Assembly: GCA_012959785.1 (NCBI GenBank)
Contig: DUCM01000021.1
Coordinates: 309,025-373,024, forward strand
Reading direction: 5' to 3'
From: Planctomycetota bacterium
Lineage (GTDB): Bacteria > Planctomycetota > UBA1135 > GCA-002686595
DNA length: 64,000 nucleotides
The position numbers and the translations under genes were made by a program. This document shows positions 42,716 through 51,593 of the stretch, in pieces (position 1 is the first letter of the stretch; each line of letters begins with the position of its first letter). The notes beneath the pieces were generated by a model, which searched no databases, had not been told where the DNA came from, and saw only the letters and a program-made list of their open reading frames with translations.

Positions 42716-42876
42716 TCGCCAAGCCCTACTCCTCCTGCCTGGTCTTTGAACCCGAGACAGGAGAGGAGTCCCGGCGCGACCTCTACTACGCCGCGGTGGC
42801 CGGCAGCCGCCTGACGGAGCCCCCTCCTCGCAGGCGATCTTTGAGTCCCAAGGCGATGCCTGCGGTCCAGCGTTGA
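42712..42876 (+). CDS. Small hypothetical ORF (54 aa)
   Basis: TTG at 42712 overlaps the stop of the desulfurase-like gene (TTGA). The product begins (M)IAKPYSSCLVFEPETGEES and contains RRDLYYAAVAGSR. No known family. Overlap with the upstream stop and protein-like composition favour translation; shortness and the TTG start argue against it. Confidence 0.3.
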   Translation: MIAKPYSSCLVFEPETGEESRRDLYYAAVAGSRLTEPPPRRRSLSPKAMPAVQR

Positions 42877-42915
42877 CGCCCGTTTCCCGGGGCGCTAGAG
42901 TCCTCCCCCCTGAAA

Positions 42916-42992
42916 GGCGGTGTAGCTCAGTTGGTTAGAGCAGCGGAATCATAATCCGCGTGTCGGGGGTTCAAATCCCTCCACCGCTACCA
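42916..42992 (+). tRNA. tRNA-Met (CAU)
   Basis: Full cloverleaf with encoded CCA (42990-42992). The acceptor stem pairs with a G-U at position 1-72, the D-loop TAGCTCAGTTGGTTAGAGC is canonical, the anticodon stem GCGGA/TCCGC closes the loop ATCATAA with anticodon CAT (42950-42952), and GTTCAAATC is the T-loop. Elongator Met is most likely by overall sequence; tRNA-Ile with lysidine also has a CAT anticodon and cannot be excluded from the anticodon alone. The GGNGGTG start lacks initiator features. Confidence 0.93.
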
Positions 42993-43189
42993 GCCCTGCC
43001 GGGCTCGAGAGCCTGGATCCCCTCGAATCCGATCTCATCGAAGAGGGCCGAGCAATCCAAGGGAAGCTCCCCGGGGGGTGCACTTTGCGCGGGGGGAGGG
43101 AATGTGGCGGCGCGCCAAGGCATTGCCCGAATGGCATCGCCCGCACCCAGAAAGCGGCTCGAAATCCGGGAGAATCGCCCCCCAGAATA

Positions 43190-43217
43190 CGAATGCTCGC
43201 TAATCTGCGAGTACTCG
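43190..43217. promoter_or_regulatory. Operator palindrome upstream of the LacI-family gene
   Basis: CGAATGCTCGC, spacer TAATCT, GCGAGTACTCG: arms of 11 nt matching at 9 positions. It is centred about 45 nt before the LacI-type start (43249), a usual place for an autoregulatory LacI-family operator. These regulators bind such dyads. Confidence 0.55.
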
Positions 43218-43248
43218 GGGCAAGTACCCAGGAGTGGAGTTCCAAACG

Positions 43249-44265
43249 ATGAGTGCAACCCAATTCGACATTGCCAAGGAGGCGCAGGTTTCGCAGGCCA
43301 CGGTCTCGCGTGTGCTGTCCGGTGACGAGAAGGTGGACGGCGTGCTCAGGTTGCGGGTCCAGCGGGTGCTCGAAGAGAAGAACTACCATGTCAACGCCCA
43401 TGCCCGGGGCTTGCGGCGTCGAGCATCGGGGCAAATCGGGTTGGTGCTCAAGCGACCCTCGGGCGGCTTGCAGGACGATCCCTTCGTGGCGCTCTTGATC
43501 TCCAGCATGACCGAAGTCTTGGGGCGCGCTTCGTATTCGCTGTGCGTGGATCTGGCCTCGTCCACGGAAGAACAAGCGGCCATCCTCGAGCGCATGTTGC
43601 GGTCCGACCGCGTCGATGGCGTGGTCCTGCTCGAACCGGAGATGCACGACGAGCGCTTCACGCGCCTGTGCGAAGATGACTTTCCCTTCGTCGTCATCGG
43701 TGATCCCGGACGGGTGGCGGCCCCCTCAGTGGACTACGACAATGTGCGCGCCGGCTACCTCGCCGGTCAACACCTCATTGAAGCTGGCTGCGAGCGCGTG
43801 GGCATGATTGCAGGACCGCCGCGGGTGCGCTTCAGTGAGAATCGCATCGCGGGCTATAGCGCAGCCCTGCGCGATGCAGGCCAGGAGCCCACGGTCTGGC
43901 ACTCGCCCTTCGGCTTGCGCGCCGCACGACAAGTGGCGGGCGAAGGTTTTGACAGCTCCGATCGCTGCGACGGTTTGGTGGTGCTCGACGATGTGATGGC
44001 CGTGGGAGCGGCGGGCGCGGCGATCGAGCGCGGCCTGCGCCCGGGCCGCGACCTGGCCCTCGTAGGCTTCAACAACTCAGGTTTCTGCGACCTAGTAGAA
44101 GGCGGACTTTCCAGTATCGACCTCGACATGGAGACCATGATCCGATGTGCCACCGACGAGTTGCTCTCGATTGTCCGCAAGCGCTCCAGATGGAATACCC
44201 GGCGGCGCGTGATCCCCTGCCGATTGGTGCAGCGGGGCTCGAGCCGCTTGGGAGGGTGCCTGTGA
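43249..44265 (+). CDS. LacI-family transcriptional regulator
   Basis: 338 aa. The N-terminal helix-turn-helix FDIAKEAQVSQATVSRVLSGDEKV is typical of LacI, as is the following hinge HARGLRRRASGQIGLVL. The periplasmic-binding-like domain covers the rest (DRVDGVVLLEP, GYLAGQHLIEAGCERVGMIAGP, CDGLVVLDDVMAVGA, DLALVGFNNS). Chosen start ATG 43249 gives MSATQFDIA; GTG 43234 would add five residues. Its stop overlaps the start of the secreted GH13 gene by 1 nt (TGATG), so they are one transcription unit and the ligand is probably an alpha-glucan oligosaccharide. Confidence 0.92.
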   Translation: MSATQFDIAKEAQVSQATVSRVLSGDEKVDGVLRLRVQRVLEEKNYHVNAHARGLRRRASGQIGLVLKRPSGGLQDDPFVALLISSMTEVLGRASYSLCVDLASSTEEQAAILERMLRSDRVDGVVLLEPEMHDERFTRLCEDDFPFVVIGDPGRVAAPSVDYDNVRAGYLAGQHLIEAGCERVGMIAGPPRVRFSENRIAGYSAALRDAGQEPTVWHSPFGLRAARQVAGEGFDSSDRCDGLVVLDDVMAVGAAGAAIERGLRPGRDLALVGFNNSGFCDLVEGGLSSIDLDMETMIRCATDELLSIVRKRSRWNTRRRVIPCRLVQRGSSRLGGCL

Positions 44266-46466
44266 TGCGCGCCCTGGCCGTACTCCTGTTGGCCTTGCCC
44301 GTGGCGGCTTTTCAGACCGTGATCCAGGTCACGCCCATGGCCCCTTCGGCGCCGGCACCGGCGCGCACGCTACTGTATTTCGACTACTACCAGATCCCGG
44401 TGGGGGACTGGGATTGGCAACTCGCCATCGACATGGTCGAGACCACTTCGCCCGTGGCCGATCTCTATCTGCGCCGTGGCGCTCTGCCGACTCTCACGGA
44501 CTTTGATATCGCCTCGATTACGGCCTGGACCGCCAACGAGTCACTCCTGATCGACTCCAACAGCACGCCCCAGATCGCAAGTGATACCTGGTTCTTGGGC
44601 GTCTTTCGACCCTTTGGCGGCGCCTACGACCTGACCATCAGTCTCACGCCGCTATCCAGCCCGCACTCGGGCATGGGGGCCAACACCTACAGCGCAGGAT
44701 TGCTGGGCGAAGATGGCGTGAGCTTTCGGGTCTGGGCGCCCAACGCCGACAGCGTCCATGTGGCCGGGCCTTTCAATGGCTGGTCTGGCACGGCCTCAGC
44801 TATGGCGAACGATAGCGCGGGCCACTGGTCCCTGGATGTGCGCGAGATCGGCGCTGGCGAACACTACCGTTTCGCAATCACGAACGGCGCACAGACGAGC
44901 TGGAAGAACGATTCCCGCGCACGCGAAGTCACCCAATCCAACGGCGACAGCATCGTCGTGGACCCGGCCGCCTTCGATTGGGGCACGGTTAGCTACTCGA
45001 CACCCGCCTGGAATGATCTCGTGATCTACGAGATGCATGTGGGCACCTTTTTCGACGCACCTGGCGGCGCACCGGGCAGCTTTCAGAGCGCCATCCTGAA
45101 AGTGCCCTACTTGCGGGATCTGGGCATCACCGCTGTGGAGTTGATGCCGGTGTGCGAGTTTGCAGGAGATTATTCCTGGGGCTACAACTACTCGCACCCC
45201 TTCAGCGTGGAGCAGATTTACGGCGGCACCCAGGGCTTGCGCAACTTCGTCAAGGCCTGTCACGACAACGGCATCGCCGTCTTGTTGGATGTTCTCTACA
45301 ACCACTGGGGTCCGAGCGATCTCGACCTGTGGCGCTACGACGGTTGGTTCACAGGAGCCTTCGGTGGCATCTACTTTTACAACTCGATCCTCTCCCAGAC
45401 TCCCTGGGGAGACACTCGGCCTGACTTTGGCCGCGCCGAGGTGCGCCAGTACATCCGCGACAATGCGCTCTTCTGGCTCGACGAATATCGGCTTGACGGC
45501 CTGCGTTGGGATTCCACCTCGAACATTCGCATGGGCCCCCTGGGAGATATTCCCGACGGCTGGTCCTTGATGCAGTGGTGCAACGACGAGATCGACGCCA
45601 GCCAGTCCTGGAAGATCAACATCGCCGAGGACATGTACAACGCGCCCAATGACTTGATCACCCAGGACACCTTATCGGGCGGCGCGGGCTTTGATTCCCA
45701 GTGGGACGCCCTGTTCGTGCATCCCGTGCGAGCGGCGATGACAACTCCCGATGACGCCAGCCGAGACATGTGGGCGGTTCGCAACGCCATCGCTCAACAA
45801 TACAACGGCCAGGCCACCCGAAGAGTGATCTACACCGAGTCCCACGACGAAGTGGCCAACGGCAAGTCGCGCCTGCCCGAGGAAATCTGGCCCGGTAACG
45901 CCGACAGCTGGTACTCCAAGAAGCGTTCGACCCTGGCGGCCGCCGTGGTCATGACTTCACCGGGAGTGCCCATGCTCTTCGAGGGCCAGGAGTTTCTCGA
46001 GGACGGTTGGTTCACCGACACCGATCCCCTGGACTGGTCCAAGTTGACCCAGTTCGGCGGCATCCACGATCTCTACCGCGACCTGATTGCCTTGCGCCGC
46101 AACCTCGCTGGCCACACCGCCGGCCTCAAGGGTGATTCCGTCAATGTATTCCATGTCAACAACAACTCACCGGGTGGCAAGCTGATCGCTTATCACCGCT
46201 GGGACCAAGGCGGTCCTGGTGACGATGTGATCGTGATCTGCAACTTCGCCAATCAAGATTGGCCTGCTTCGGCGGGCTACACCATCGGCCTGCCCGCCGC
46301 AGGCACCTGGCGCGTGCGCTTCAATAGTGATGCGAATATCTACGACCCCGGCTACAACAATTTTCCCACAACCGACCTCACCGCCCAACCCGGCGGCTAC
46401 GACGGTTTGCCCTATCACGCCACGATTAGCATCGGGGCTTACTCCGCAGTGGTGCTCTCTCAGTAG
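44265..46466 (+). CDS. Secreted GH13 alpha-amylase/branching-enzyme-like protein
   Basis: 733 aa with an N-terminal signal peptide (MRALAVLLLALPVAAF). An N-terminal beta domain precedes a CBM48/E-set-like module (GVSFRVWAPNADSVHVAGPFNGW). The catalytic barrel has the four GH13 regions: DVLYNH, GLRWDST with the nucleophile Asp, IAEDM with the acid/base Glu, and ESHDE with the transition-state Asp. Layout is like GlgB or related debranching/transferring enzymes, but exported. It probably acts on extracellular alpha-glucan. Co-transcribed with the LacI regulator. The later remnants of a glucan phosphorylase and a MalK-type ATPase fit the same substrate. Confidence 0.9.
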   Translation: MRALAVLLLALPVAAFQTVIQVTPMAPSAPAPARTLLYFDYYQIPVGDWDWQLAIDMVETTSPVADLYLRRGALPTLTDFDIASITAWTANESLLIDSNSTPQIASDTWFLGVFRPFGGAYDLTISLTPLSSPHSGMGANTYSAGLLGEDGVSFRVWAPNADSVHVAGPFNGWSGTASAMANDSAGHWSLDVREIGAGEHYRFAITNGAQTSWKNDSRAREVTQSNGDSIVVDPAAFDWGTVSYSTPAWNDLVIYEMHVGTFFDAPGGAPGSFQSAILKVPYLRDLGITAVELMPVCEFAGDYSWGYNYSHPFSVEQIYGGTQGLRNFVKACHDNGIAVLLDVLYNHWGPSDLDLWRYDGWFTGAFGGIYFYNSILSQTPWGDTRPDFGRAEVRQYIRDNALFWLDEYRLDGLRWDSTSNIRMGPLGDIPDGWSLMQWCNDEIDASQSWKINIAEDMYNAPNDLITQDTLSGGAGFDSQWDALFVHPVRAAMTTPDDASRDMWAVRNAIAQQYNGQATRRVIYTESHDEVANGKSRLPEEIWPGNADSWYSKKRSTLAAAVVMTSPGVPMLFEGQEFLEDGWFTDTDPLDWSKLTQFGGIHDLYRDLIALRRNLAGHTAGLKGDSVNVFHVNNNSPGGKLIAYHRWDQGGPGDDVIVICNFANQDWPASAGYTIGLPAAGTWRVRFNSDANIYDPGYNNFPTTDLTAQPGGYDGLPYHATISIGAYSAVVLSQ

Positions 46467-46536
46467 CCCAGCCACCGCCAGCATTCATTCACCCGCAGTT
46501 TCCTAACTACTGACTCTCTCCCGAGAATCTATCCCC

Positions 46537-47748
46537 ATGAAATACACCCTCCTCAGTGCCCTGATGGGCATCTCCTGCCTGGCTTCCGTGGCAGGCGCAC
46601 AAGCTTACGATGTGATCTGCTCGGAGTCCTTCGACTACGCGGCGGGCTCCCTCGACAACCAGACCGGCGGCACCGGTTGGTTCAACGAGTGGTGGGCCAA
46701 CGGCCCCAACCACGGTCTGCCTAACGCCAGCAGCATCGATGTGCAGCTCCCTGGCCATGACGGCGTGGGCGGCATGGCCAGCGATGTGCTCGAGAACACC
46801 GGCGCCTTCCGCCTGCCCGCCAGCGGTCCCTGGCCCAACCTGACGGAAAACTTTCAGTTCGGCAGAGACGGCGCGGACATTTGGATCAGTTTCATCGCGC
46901 GCCGCTCCGTCGGCAGCGATGACGGCTATGGAGGCCTTTCATTGCAAGTGCAGTTCGGTGGCGAGAAGCTCTACCTTGGCAGCCCCTTTGGCACGGGCGA
47001 GTGGGGCTACGCTGATCCCGTCTCAGGCGCATCAGCTACGGTTGCGGGCTCCAGTATCGACACCCTGACCCACCTCGTCTACCGCATCCAGTTCCTTCCG
47101 GGCCCCGAGCAGCTCGACATGTGGGTCAACCCCGTGCTCGACCACCCCAGCAGCCCGCCGCATCTGTCGGCGGTTGTTTCCGACTTCCGCTGGAACGAAG
47201 TCCGCTTGCAGTCCGGCGTTTTCACCACCGGCCACGGCTACGAGTTTGATGCGATCGTGTTCGACACACCGCGACTCGAGCCCGGCACGGCCTACTGCCT
47301 CGGAGATGGCCTCGGCACGGCTTGCCCCTGTGCCAACAACAACGACGGGTCGAACGGCGATGCCGGCTGCGCCAACGGCGTCAACCCCGGCGGCGCGGCC
47401 CTCACGGGCAGCGGCGATGCAATCGTTTCGGCGGACACGGTGGTGCTAACCGCCACTGGCGTCCAGCCCAACCAACCGGGCCTCTTCTTCCGCGCCGACA
47501 ACGCCGTTAACTTGGGCGCTGGCAACCCCTTCGGCGACGGCTTGCGCTGCGCCGGAGGCAGCCTGGTGCGCCTCGGGATCGTTGTGGCTGACACCGCGGG
47601 CGTGGCCACATCGACTGCTGGTGTGGGCGCTGGCCTCCTGGGTGGAGATATCCGCCGCTACCAGTACTGGTACCGCAACCCGGCCGGTAGCCCCTGCGGC
47701 GCGTCGTTCAACCTCTCGAACGGCTACGAGATCGCTTGGCAGATGTAA
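46537..47748 (+). CDS. Secreted protein, planctomycete Cys-rich C-terminal module (paralog 1)
   Basis: 403 aa with a signal peptide (LLSALMGISCLASVAGAQA). The N-terminal 230 residues contain ICSESFDYAAGSLDNQTGGTGW and look like a lectin/laminin-G-type beta-sandwich (ESFDY, GGTGW, RIQFLPGPEQLDMWVNP). From residue 250 a module begins with AYCLGDGLGTACPCANNND, passes GGAALTGSGDAIVSADTVVL and FGDGLRCAGGSLVRL, and ends SPCGASFNLSNGYEIAWQM. This C-terminal module resembles one on many secreted proteins of certain marine planctomycetes. Role unknown; glycan binding near the GH13 enzyme is inferred. It lies 70 nt after that gene. Confidence 0.75.
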   Translation: MKYTLLSALMGISCLASVAGAQAYDVICSESFDYAAGSLDNQTGGTGWFNEWWANGPNHGLPNASSIDVQLPGHDGVGGMASDVLENTGAFRLPASGPWPNLTENFQFGRDGADIWISFIARRSVGSDDGYGGLSLQVQFGGEKLYLGSPFGTGEWGYADPVSGASATVAGSSIDTLTHLVYRIQFLPGPEQLDMWVNPVLDHPSSPPHLSAVVSDFRWNEVRLQSGVFTTGHGYEFDAIVFDTPRLEPGTAYCLGDGLGTACPCANNNDGSNGDAGCANGVNPGGAALTGSGDAIVSADTVVLTATGVQPNQPGLFFRADNAVNLGAGNPFGDGLRCAGGSLVRLGIVVADTAGVATSTAGVGAGLLGGDIRRYQYWYRNPAGSPCGASFNLSNGYEIAWQM

Positions 47749-47856
47749 TCGCGATAGGCGGGGATCTGCGCCCGGAGCGCAGGCCCTCGCGACACGCCTC
47801 ACAGCCAAGCTCTGCAGTTGCCCCCTGTCTCCAGAATCACTCTTCCAGGATCGCCC

Positions 47857-49086
47857 ATGTTTTTCCGACTTCCCTCTGCCCTCATGGGGCTCGTGGCCCT
47901 CGCCTCGGCGACGGCTGCCCAGAGTTTCAGCACCATCAGCTTCGAGTCCTTCGACTATCCCGTTGGTACGGGGATGCACAATGCGGCGGGTGGCACGGGT
48001 TGGGCCAATGCCTGGTGGGCGGGAGATCCACCCACCTTTAGCCTGCAGGACCATTCGGTCACCGTCGCACCGAGTCTGGATGGCGTGGGCAACACGGTGG
48101 AGGAGAGCTTCGGCGGTTTCGGCAGTTTTCGCTTTCCGTCCAGCGCGGGCTTCGAGCACATCCTTGACTACAGTCTCGATCCCGCAGGTCTCTTCGGCGC
48201 GGACGACACCACCATCTGGCTGAGTTTCTACAGCCGGCGCATGCCCGGCGGCGATGATCAGTATGGGGGCATCTCCCTCAATCACCAGTTCGTCAACGAA
48301 TACCTGTTCTTGGGCGCGCCCAATTCCTGGAATCTGTGGGGCGTGCACGATGCCCCCTGGGGGGCAAATGTGGTCACCACAGTGGCGGGCTCGAATGTTG
48401 ATCAGACGACACACCTCGTTTACCGCATCGATTTCCTCCTGGGCCAGGAGCGCCTGCGCCTGTGGATGGATCCGGCGCTGGCACACCCCGACACGCCAGC
48501 GGACATGGATGTCATGATCCAGGACTTTCGATTCAATGAGATCGGCTACAAGTCAGGCAACGAGATCACCACCCACGGCTGGCAGTTCGATGGCATCCTG
48601 ATCGAGACTCCCACCGGGGGCGCCGGACTTGCGTATTGCTTTGGCGATGGCCTGACAGGAGTTCTATGCCCCTGCGCCAACAGTTCCACGGGTGGCGAAG
48701 GCTGCGGCAACAGCCAGGGCCGCGGCGCGCTCCTGACCGCCTCTGGCGCGGCAAGCATTGGGAGCGACAGCCTCGTGCTGCACGCTTCCGGCCTTGTGCC
48801 CATGCAACCGGGGCTCTACTTCCAGGGCAACAACGCCGTGGGCGCTGGCGCCGGAGCCGTCTTTGGTGACGGCCTGCGCTGCGCTGGAGGTACGGTGATT
48901 CGCTTGCAGGTTTCTGTGGCGGACACCGCTGGCGAGTCCATGACCACGAATGCCATCTCCACCACCGCCGGGCTCGTGGCCGGGGACCTCAAGCGTTACC
49001 AAATCTGGTATCGCGATCCGGCCGCGTCTCCCTGCGGGTCGGGCTTTAACCTTTCAAACGGCATCGAGGTCAACTGGACTCCCTGA
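47857..49086 (+). CDS. Secreted protein, planctomycete Cys-rich C-terminal module (paralog 2)
   Basis: 409 aa from ATG 47857 (MFFRLPSALMGLVALASATAAQS), with a signal peptide. Clear paralog of the preceding gene over its whole length: FESFDYPVG / GGTGWANAWW, HLVYRIDFLLGQERLRLWMDP, AYCFGDGLTGVLCPCANSS, FGDGLRCAGGTVIRL, and an end FNLSNGIEVNWTP. The tandem arrangement implies duplication, but many substitutions show it is not recent. It is separated by 108 nt from paralog 1. Cysteines of the C-terminal module are conserved between the two. Confidence 0.78.
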   Translation: MFFRLPSALMGLVALASATAAQSFSTISFESFDYPVGTGMHNAAGGTGWANAWWAGDPPTFSLQDHSVTVAPSLDGVGNTVEESFGGFGSFRFPSSAGFEHILDYSLDPAGLFGADDTTIWLSFYSRRMPGGDDQYGGISLNHQFVNEYLFLGAPNSWNLWGVHDAPWGANVVTTVAGSNVDQTTHLVYRIDFLLGQERLRLWMDPALAHPDTPADMDVMIQDFRFNEIGYKSGNEITTHGWQFDGILIETPTGGAGLAYCFGDGLTGVLCPCANSSTGGEGCGNSQGRGALLTASGAASIGSDSLVLHASGLVPMQPGLYFQGNNAVGAGAGAVFGDGLRCAGGTVIRLQVSVADTAGESMTTNAISTTAGLVAGDLKRYQIWYRDPAASPCGSGFNLSNGIEVNWTP

Positions 49087-49104
49087 GCGGCGGCAGGTCA
49101 GGGA

Positions 49105-49665
49105 CTACCGCCGGTGCGCCGGTAGGTAGGCTTGGCTGATGTCGTCGCCCAGCATGCGGTGGGTGTTGAACTCTGGCGGGATGCTTGTCATGGAGTGGCG
49201 CACAAGAGCCACCCGGGCCCTGGGCAGACCGCTGGAGTTGCGCTTGTAGAAACAGGGCGCGACTGACGCGGCCGTGCAAACGGCTGACAGCGTTGATGTG
49301 GCGGCAGGTGCGCAGGGCCAGGATGGTCATGCAGACATCCTCCTTCGCATCCCCGGGGCATTCGCGGCCGAAGTCGGCGAACGAATCGCGGTCCAGGCCC
49401 AGGTCTTTGATTAGAAGGGCGAGGTGTATGGCGACTTGGGTGGCCGAATATCGGTCGTGACCCGCGGAAACGGGCGTGTGGGTGGCACTTGGCGGCGCAG
49501 GCGTTTCAGGTTGGCGAAGGCCGCGTGGCCTTTATTGAGGTTCAGCACCGTGGGTTTTTCGCCCACTGCATCGAGGGCCAACATGCCGCCAACGCCCAGG
49601 ATGACTTGTTACCGCAAGCGCAGGTCAGGGTTGCCCTTGTAGAGTCCACGGGTCAAGTCGCGCTG
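49105..49665 (-). pseudogene. Alpha-glucan (glycogen) phosphorylase remnant
   Basis: Reading the minus strand in changing frames recovers phosphorylase segments in the correct order: RDLTRGLYKGNPDLRLR then a TAA stop, QVILGVGGM, LDAVGEKPTVLNLNKGHAAF (normally NEGHAAF), a frameshift near 49470 with a short deletion, HTPVSAGHDRYS, FADFGRECPGD, CMTILALRTCRHINAVSRLHG. After that a large internal deletion near 49250 jumps to the C-terminus (FYKRNSSGLPRARVALVRHS, ending YLPAHRR, stop 49105). The roughly 230 residues expected between these, including the PLP region, are missing. Clearly non-functional. Its partner genes (GH13, LacI) are intact. Confidence 0.75.
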
Positions 49666-50079
49666 TCGTTTGGGCGCTCCCGCAATGTCGGCGCCAACTC
49701 CCTCGTGTTGCCCGAGCGCCTGGTGCGCACGGTGGGGCAGAAGCGCGGCGCTGTGGTGCTCGGCGTGCGGCCCGATGCCCTTGCCTGTGAGGCACAAGAA
49801 TCGGCGAACAGCCTCCCCGCCGAACTCCAGTGGGTGGAGGACCTCGGCGATTGCACCGATTTGCGCACCGAGGTGGATGGCGCGGTCGTGATCGCCCGCC
49901 GGCCCGGGGGCGAAGAGCACCACCTGGGCCCCGTGGGATTGGTGCTACATTTGGAGTTTGCTCCACCTTTCGAAGCTGACGGGGAGGAAAGGTTGCTCCC
50001 CCTGAAAGGCATCGCTGTGGAGGGGTCAGCGACTCAGGCTCCAGCAACCCGATCCGGGTCAGGAGCTCCCCCCCCATGA
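49660..50079 (+). pseudogene. C-terminal remnant of a MalK/UgpC-type sugar ABC ATPase
   Basis: The plus-strand frame encodes a TOBE-domain-like C-terminus: ANSLVLPERLVRT, VVLGVRPDALACEAQES, LQWVEDLGDCTDLRTEVDGA, VVIARRPGGEEHH, ending shortly after FEADGEERLLPL, with a stop at 50077-50079. The pattern GxRPD...ELG...LF is that of sugar-importer ATPases, but no Walker A, signature or Walker B sequence is upstream; instead the phosphorylase remnant abuts. It is thus a truncated leftover. I recognise the family by pattern only. Confidence 0.55.
50037..50067 (+). other. Nested GC hairpin upstream of icd
   Basis: GCTCC (50038-50042) pairs with GGAGC (50062-50066), enclosing ACCCG (50047-50051) / CGGGT (50055-50059) with an asymmetric internal loop. 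A second perfect hairpin, AATCGCC / GGCGATT (50148-50154 / 50159-50165), lies nearer the icd start. No T-runs. They may be leader structures of icd or relics of the decayed locus. Confidence 0.3.
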
Positions 50080-50227
50080 CCCGTGGGCAGATCACTGCGC
50101 TAGCCGGGCAACGGGTTGTTCCCCGGAAACCCATGGGCCGGTTGCGCAATCGCCACAGGGCGATTAACATGGTTGCCCCTAACGGCGGCCCAGACCGTCA
50201 CCACAGCACCTCTTCCGTTCTCGTTTC

Positions 50228-51454
50228 ATGTCCGCATCCATGGCCAAGATCAAAGTTTCCGGTTCCGTCGTCGAACTCGATGGCGACGAGATGACTCGCA
50301 TCATCTGGCAGTTCATCAAGGACCGCTTGATCCTGCCCTACCTCGACATCAACTTGGTCTATTTCGATCTCGGCATCGAGAGCCGTGACGCCACCGATGA
50401 CCAAGTTACGGTCGACGCGGCCAACGCCATTCTGGAACATGGCGTGGGAGTCAAATGCGCCACGATCACCCCCGACGAGGCACGGGTCGAAGAATTCGGC
50501 CTGAAGGAAATGTGGCGCTCGCCCAACGGCACCATCCGCAACATCCTCGGCGGCACCGTCTTCCGCGAGCCTATCCTGTGCAAGAATGTCCCGCGGCTCG
50601 TGCCCGGCTGGACCAAAGCCATCGTCATCGGCCGGCACGCCTTCGGGGATCAGTACCGGGCCACCGATTTCCTTGTCCCCGAAAAGGGCACGCTGACCAT
50701 GACCTTTACTCCCGCGGATGGCGGCCCGGAGGTCGTCCGTGAAGTGTTCAAATTCGAAAGCTCGGGTGTGGCCATGGGCATGTATAACCTCGACGAGTCG
50801 ATCGTGGGCTTCGCTCGGGCCTGCATGAATTACTCTCTCGAGCGCAAGTGGCCGCTCTACATGTCCACCAAGAACACCATCCTCAAGGCCTACGATGGGC
50901 GCTTCAAGGATCTGTTTGAGCAGGTCTTCGAGATGGAGTTCAAGGGCCGTTTTGAAGCCGCCAACATCACTTACGAGCACCGCTTGATCGACGACATGGT
51001 CGCCGGCGCCATGAAGTGGGAGGGAGGCTTTGTGTGGGCCTGCAAGAACTACGACGGCGATGTGCAGTCCGACACCGTTGCTCAAGGCTTCGGTTCCCTG
51101 GGGATGATGTCCTCGGTGCTCCTGACTCCCGATGGCATGACCGTCGAGTCGGAAGCGGCCCACGGCACGGTGACCCGGCACTACCGCGAGCACCAGAAGG
51201 GCAACTCCACATCCACCAACCCCATAGCCTCCATCTTTGCCTGGACCCGGGGCCTTGAGCACCGCGCCAAGCTCGACGATAACGAGCCGCTGAAGAACTT
51301 CGCCCGCTCCCTCGAGGAGGTTTGCATCGAAACCGTAGAGGCCGGCTTTATGACTCGCGACCTCGCGCTCTTGGCCAAAGGCAACGCTGAGTGCCTGACC
51401 ACCGAGCAGTTCCTCGCCAAGCTCGATGAGGGCTTGCAGAAGAAGATGAACTGA
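50228..51454 (+). CDS. icd: NADP-dependent isocitrate dehydrogenase, eukaryotic-type
   Basis: 408 aa. Oxidises isocitrate to 2-oxoglutarate with [86 protein letters not shown], and [19 protein letters not shown] mark the type II homodimeric (animal/fungal and many bacterial) family, different from E. coli Icd. ATG 50228 or ATG 50240 (MAKIKVSG) are possible starts; neither has a strong ribosome site. A strong terminator follows 12 nt after the stop, so it is the end of its unit. Confidence 0.96.
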   Translation: MSASMAKIKVSGSVVELDGDEMTRIIWQFIKDRLILPYLDINLVYFDLGIESRDATDDQVTVDAANAILEHGVGVKCATITPDEARVEEFGLKEMWRSPNGTIRNILGGTVFREPILCKNVPRLVPGWTKAIVIGRHAFGDQYRATDFLVPEKGTLTMTFTPADGGPEVVREVFKFESSGVAMGMYNLDESIVGFARACMNYSLERKWPLYMSTKNTILKAYDGRFKDLFEQVFEMEFKGRFEAANITYEHRLIDDMVAGAMKWEGGFVWACKNYDGDVQSDTVAQGFGSLGMMSSVLLTPDGMTVESEAAHGTVTRHYREHQKGNSTSTNPIASIFAWTRGLEHRAKLDDNEPLKNFARSLEEVCIETVEAGFMTRDLALLAKGNAECLTTEQFLAKLDEGLQKKMN

Positions 51455-51465
51455 ATCGCGGCACA

Positions 51466-51510
51466 AAGAAAAGAGAGCCAGGGGGGACGCCCCCCTGGCT
51501 CTCTTTTCTT
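51466..51510 (+). terminator. Very strong intrinsic terminator after icd
   Basis: A perfect 21-bp stem (51466-51486 with 51490-51510) with a 3-nt loop ACG; the 3' arm ends in CTTTTCTT so a T-tract is built into the stem, and the opposite strand has the matching A-rich/T-rich structure. It can work in both directions, serving the minus-strand gene that stops at 51594 too. Confidence 0.93.
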
Positions 51511-51593
51511 GTGGCTTGCTTTGATTCGGGGCAGTGACTTTGATTTGCGCCAGATGAAGAATTCCGGCGCTGCGCGCTGCCTTGGAGAGCGGC

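Noticed and set aside
42916..42992. tRNA-Ile (CAU, lysidine type)
   Set aside because: Overall sequence looks more like elongator tRNA-Met; the alternative cannot be fully excluded without a model search.
49489..50079. Intact 196-aa plus-strand gene
   Set aside because: Only the C-terminal part looks like protein (TOBE-like); the N-terminal part is antisense to the phosphorylase remnant, so it is treated as a pseudogene fragment from about 49660.
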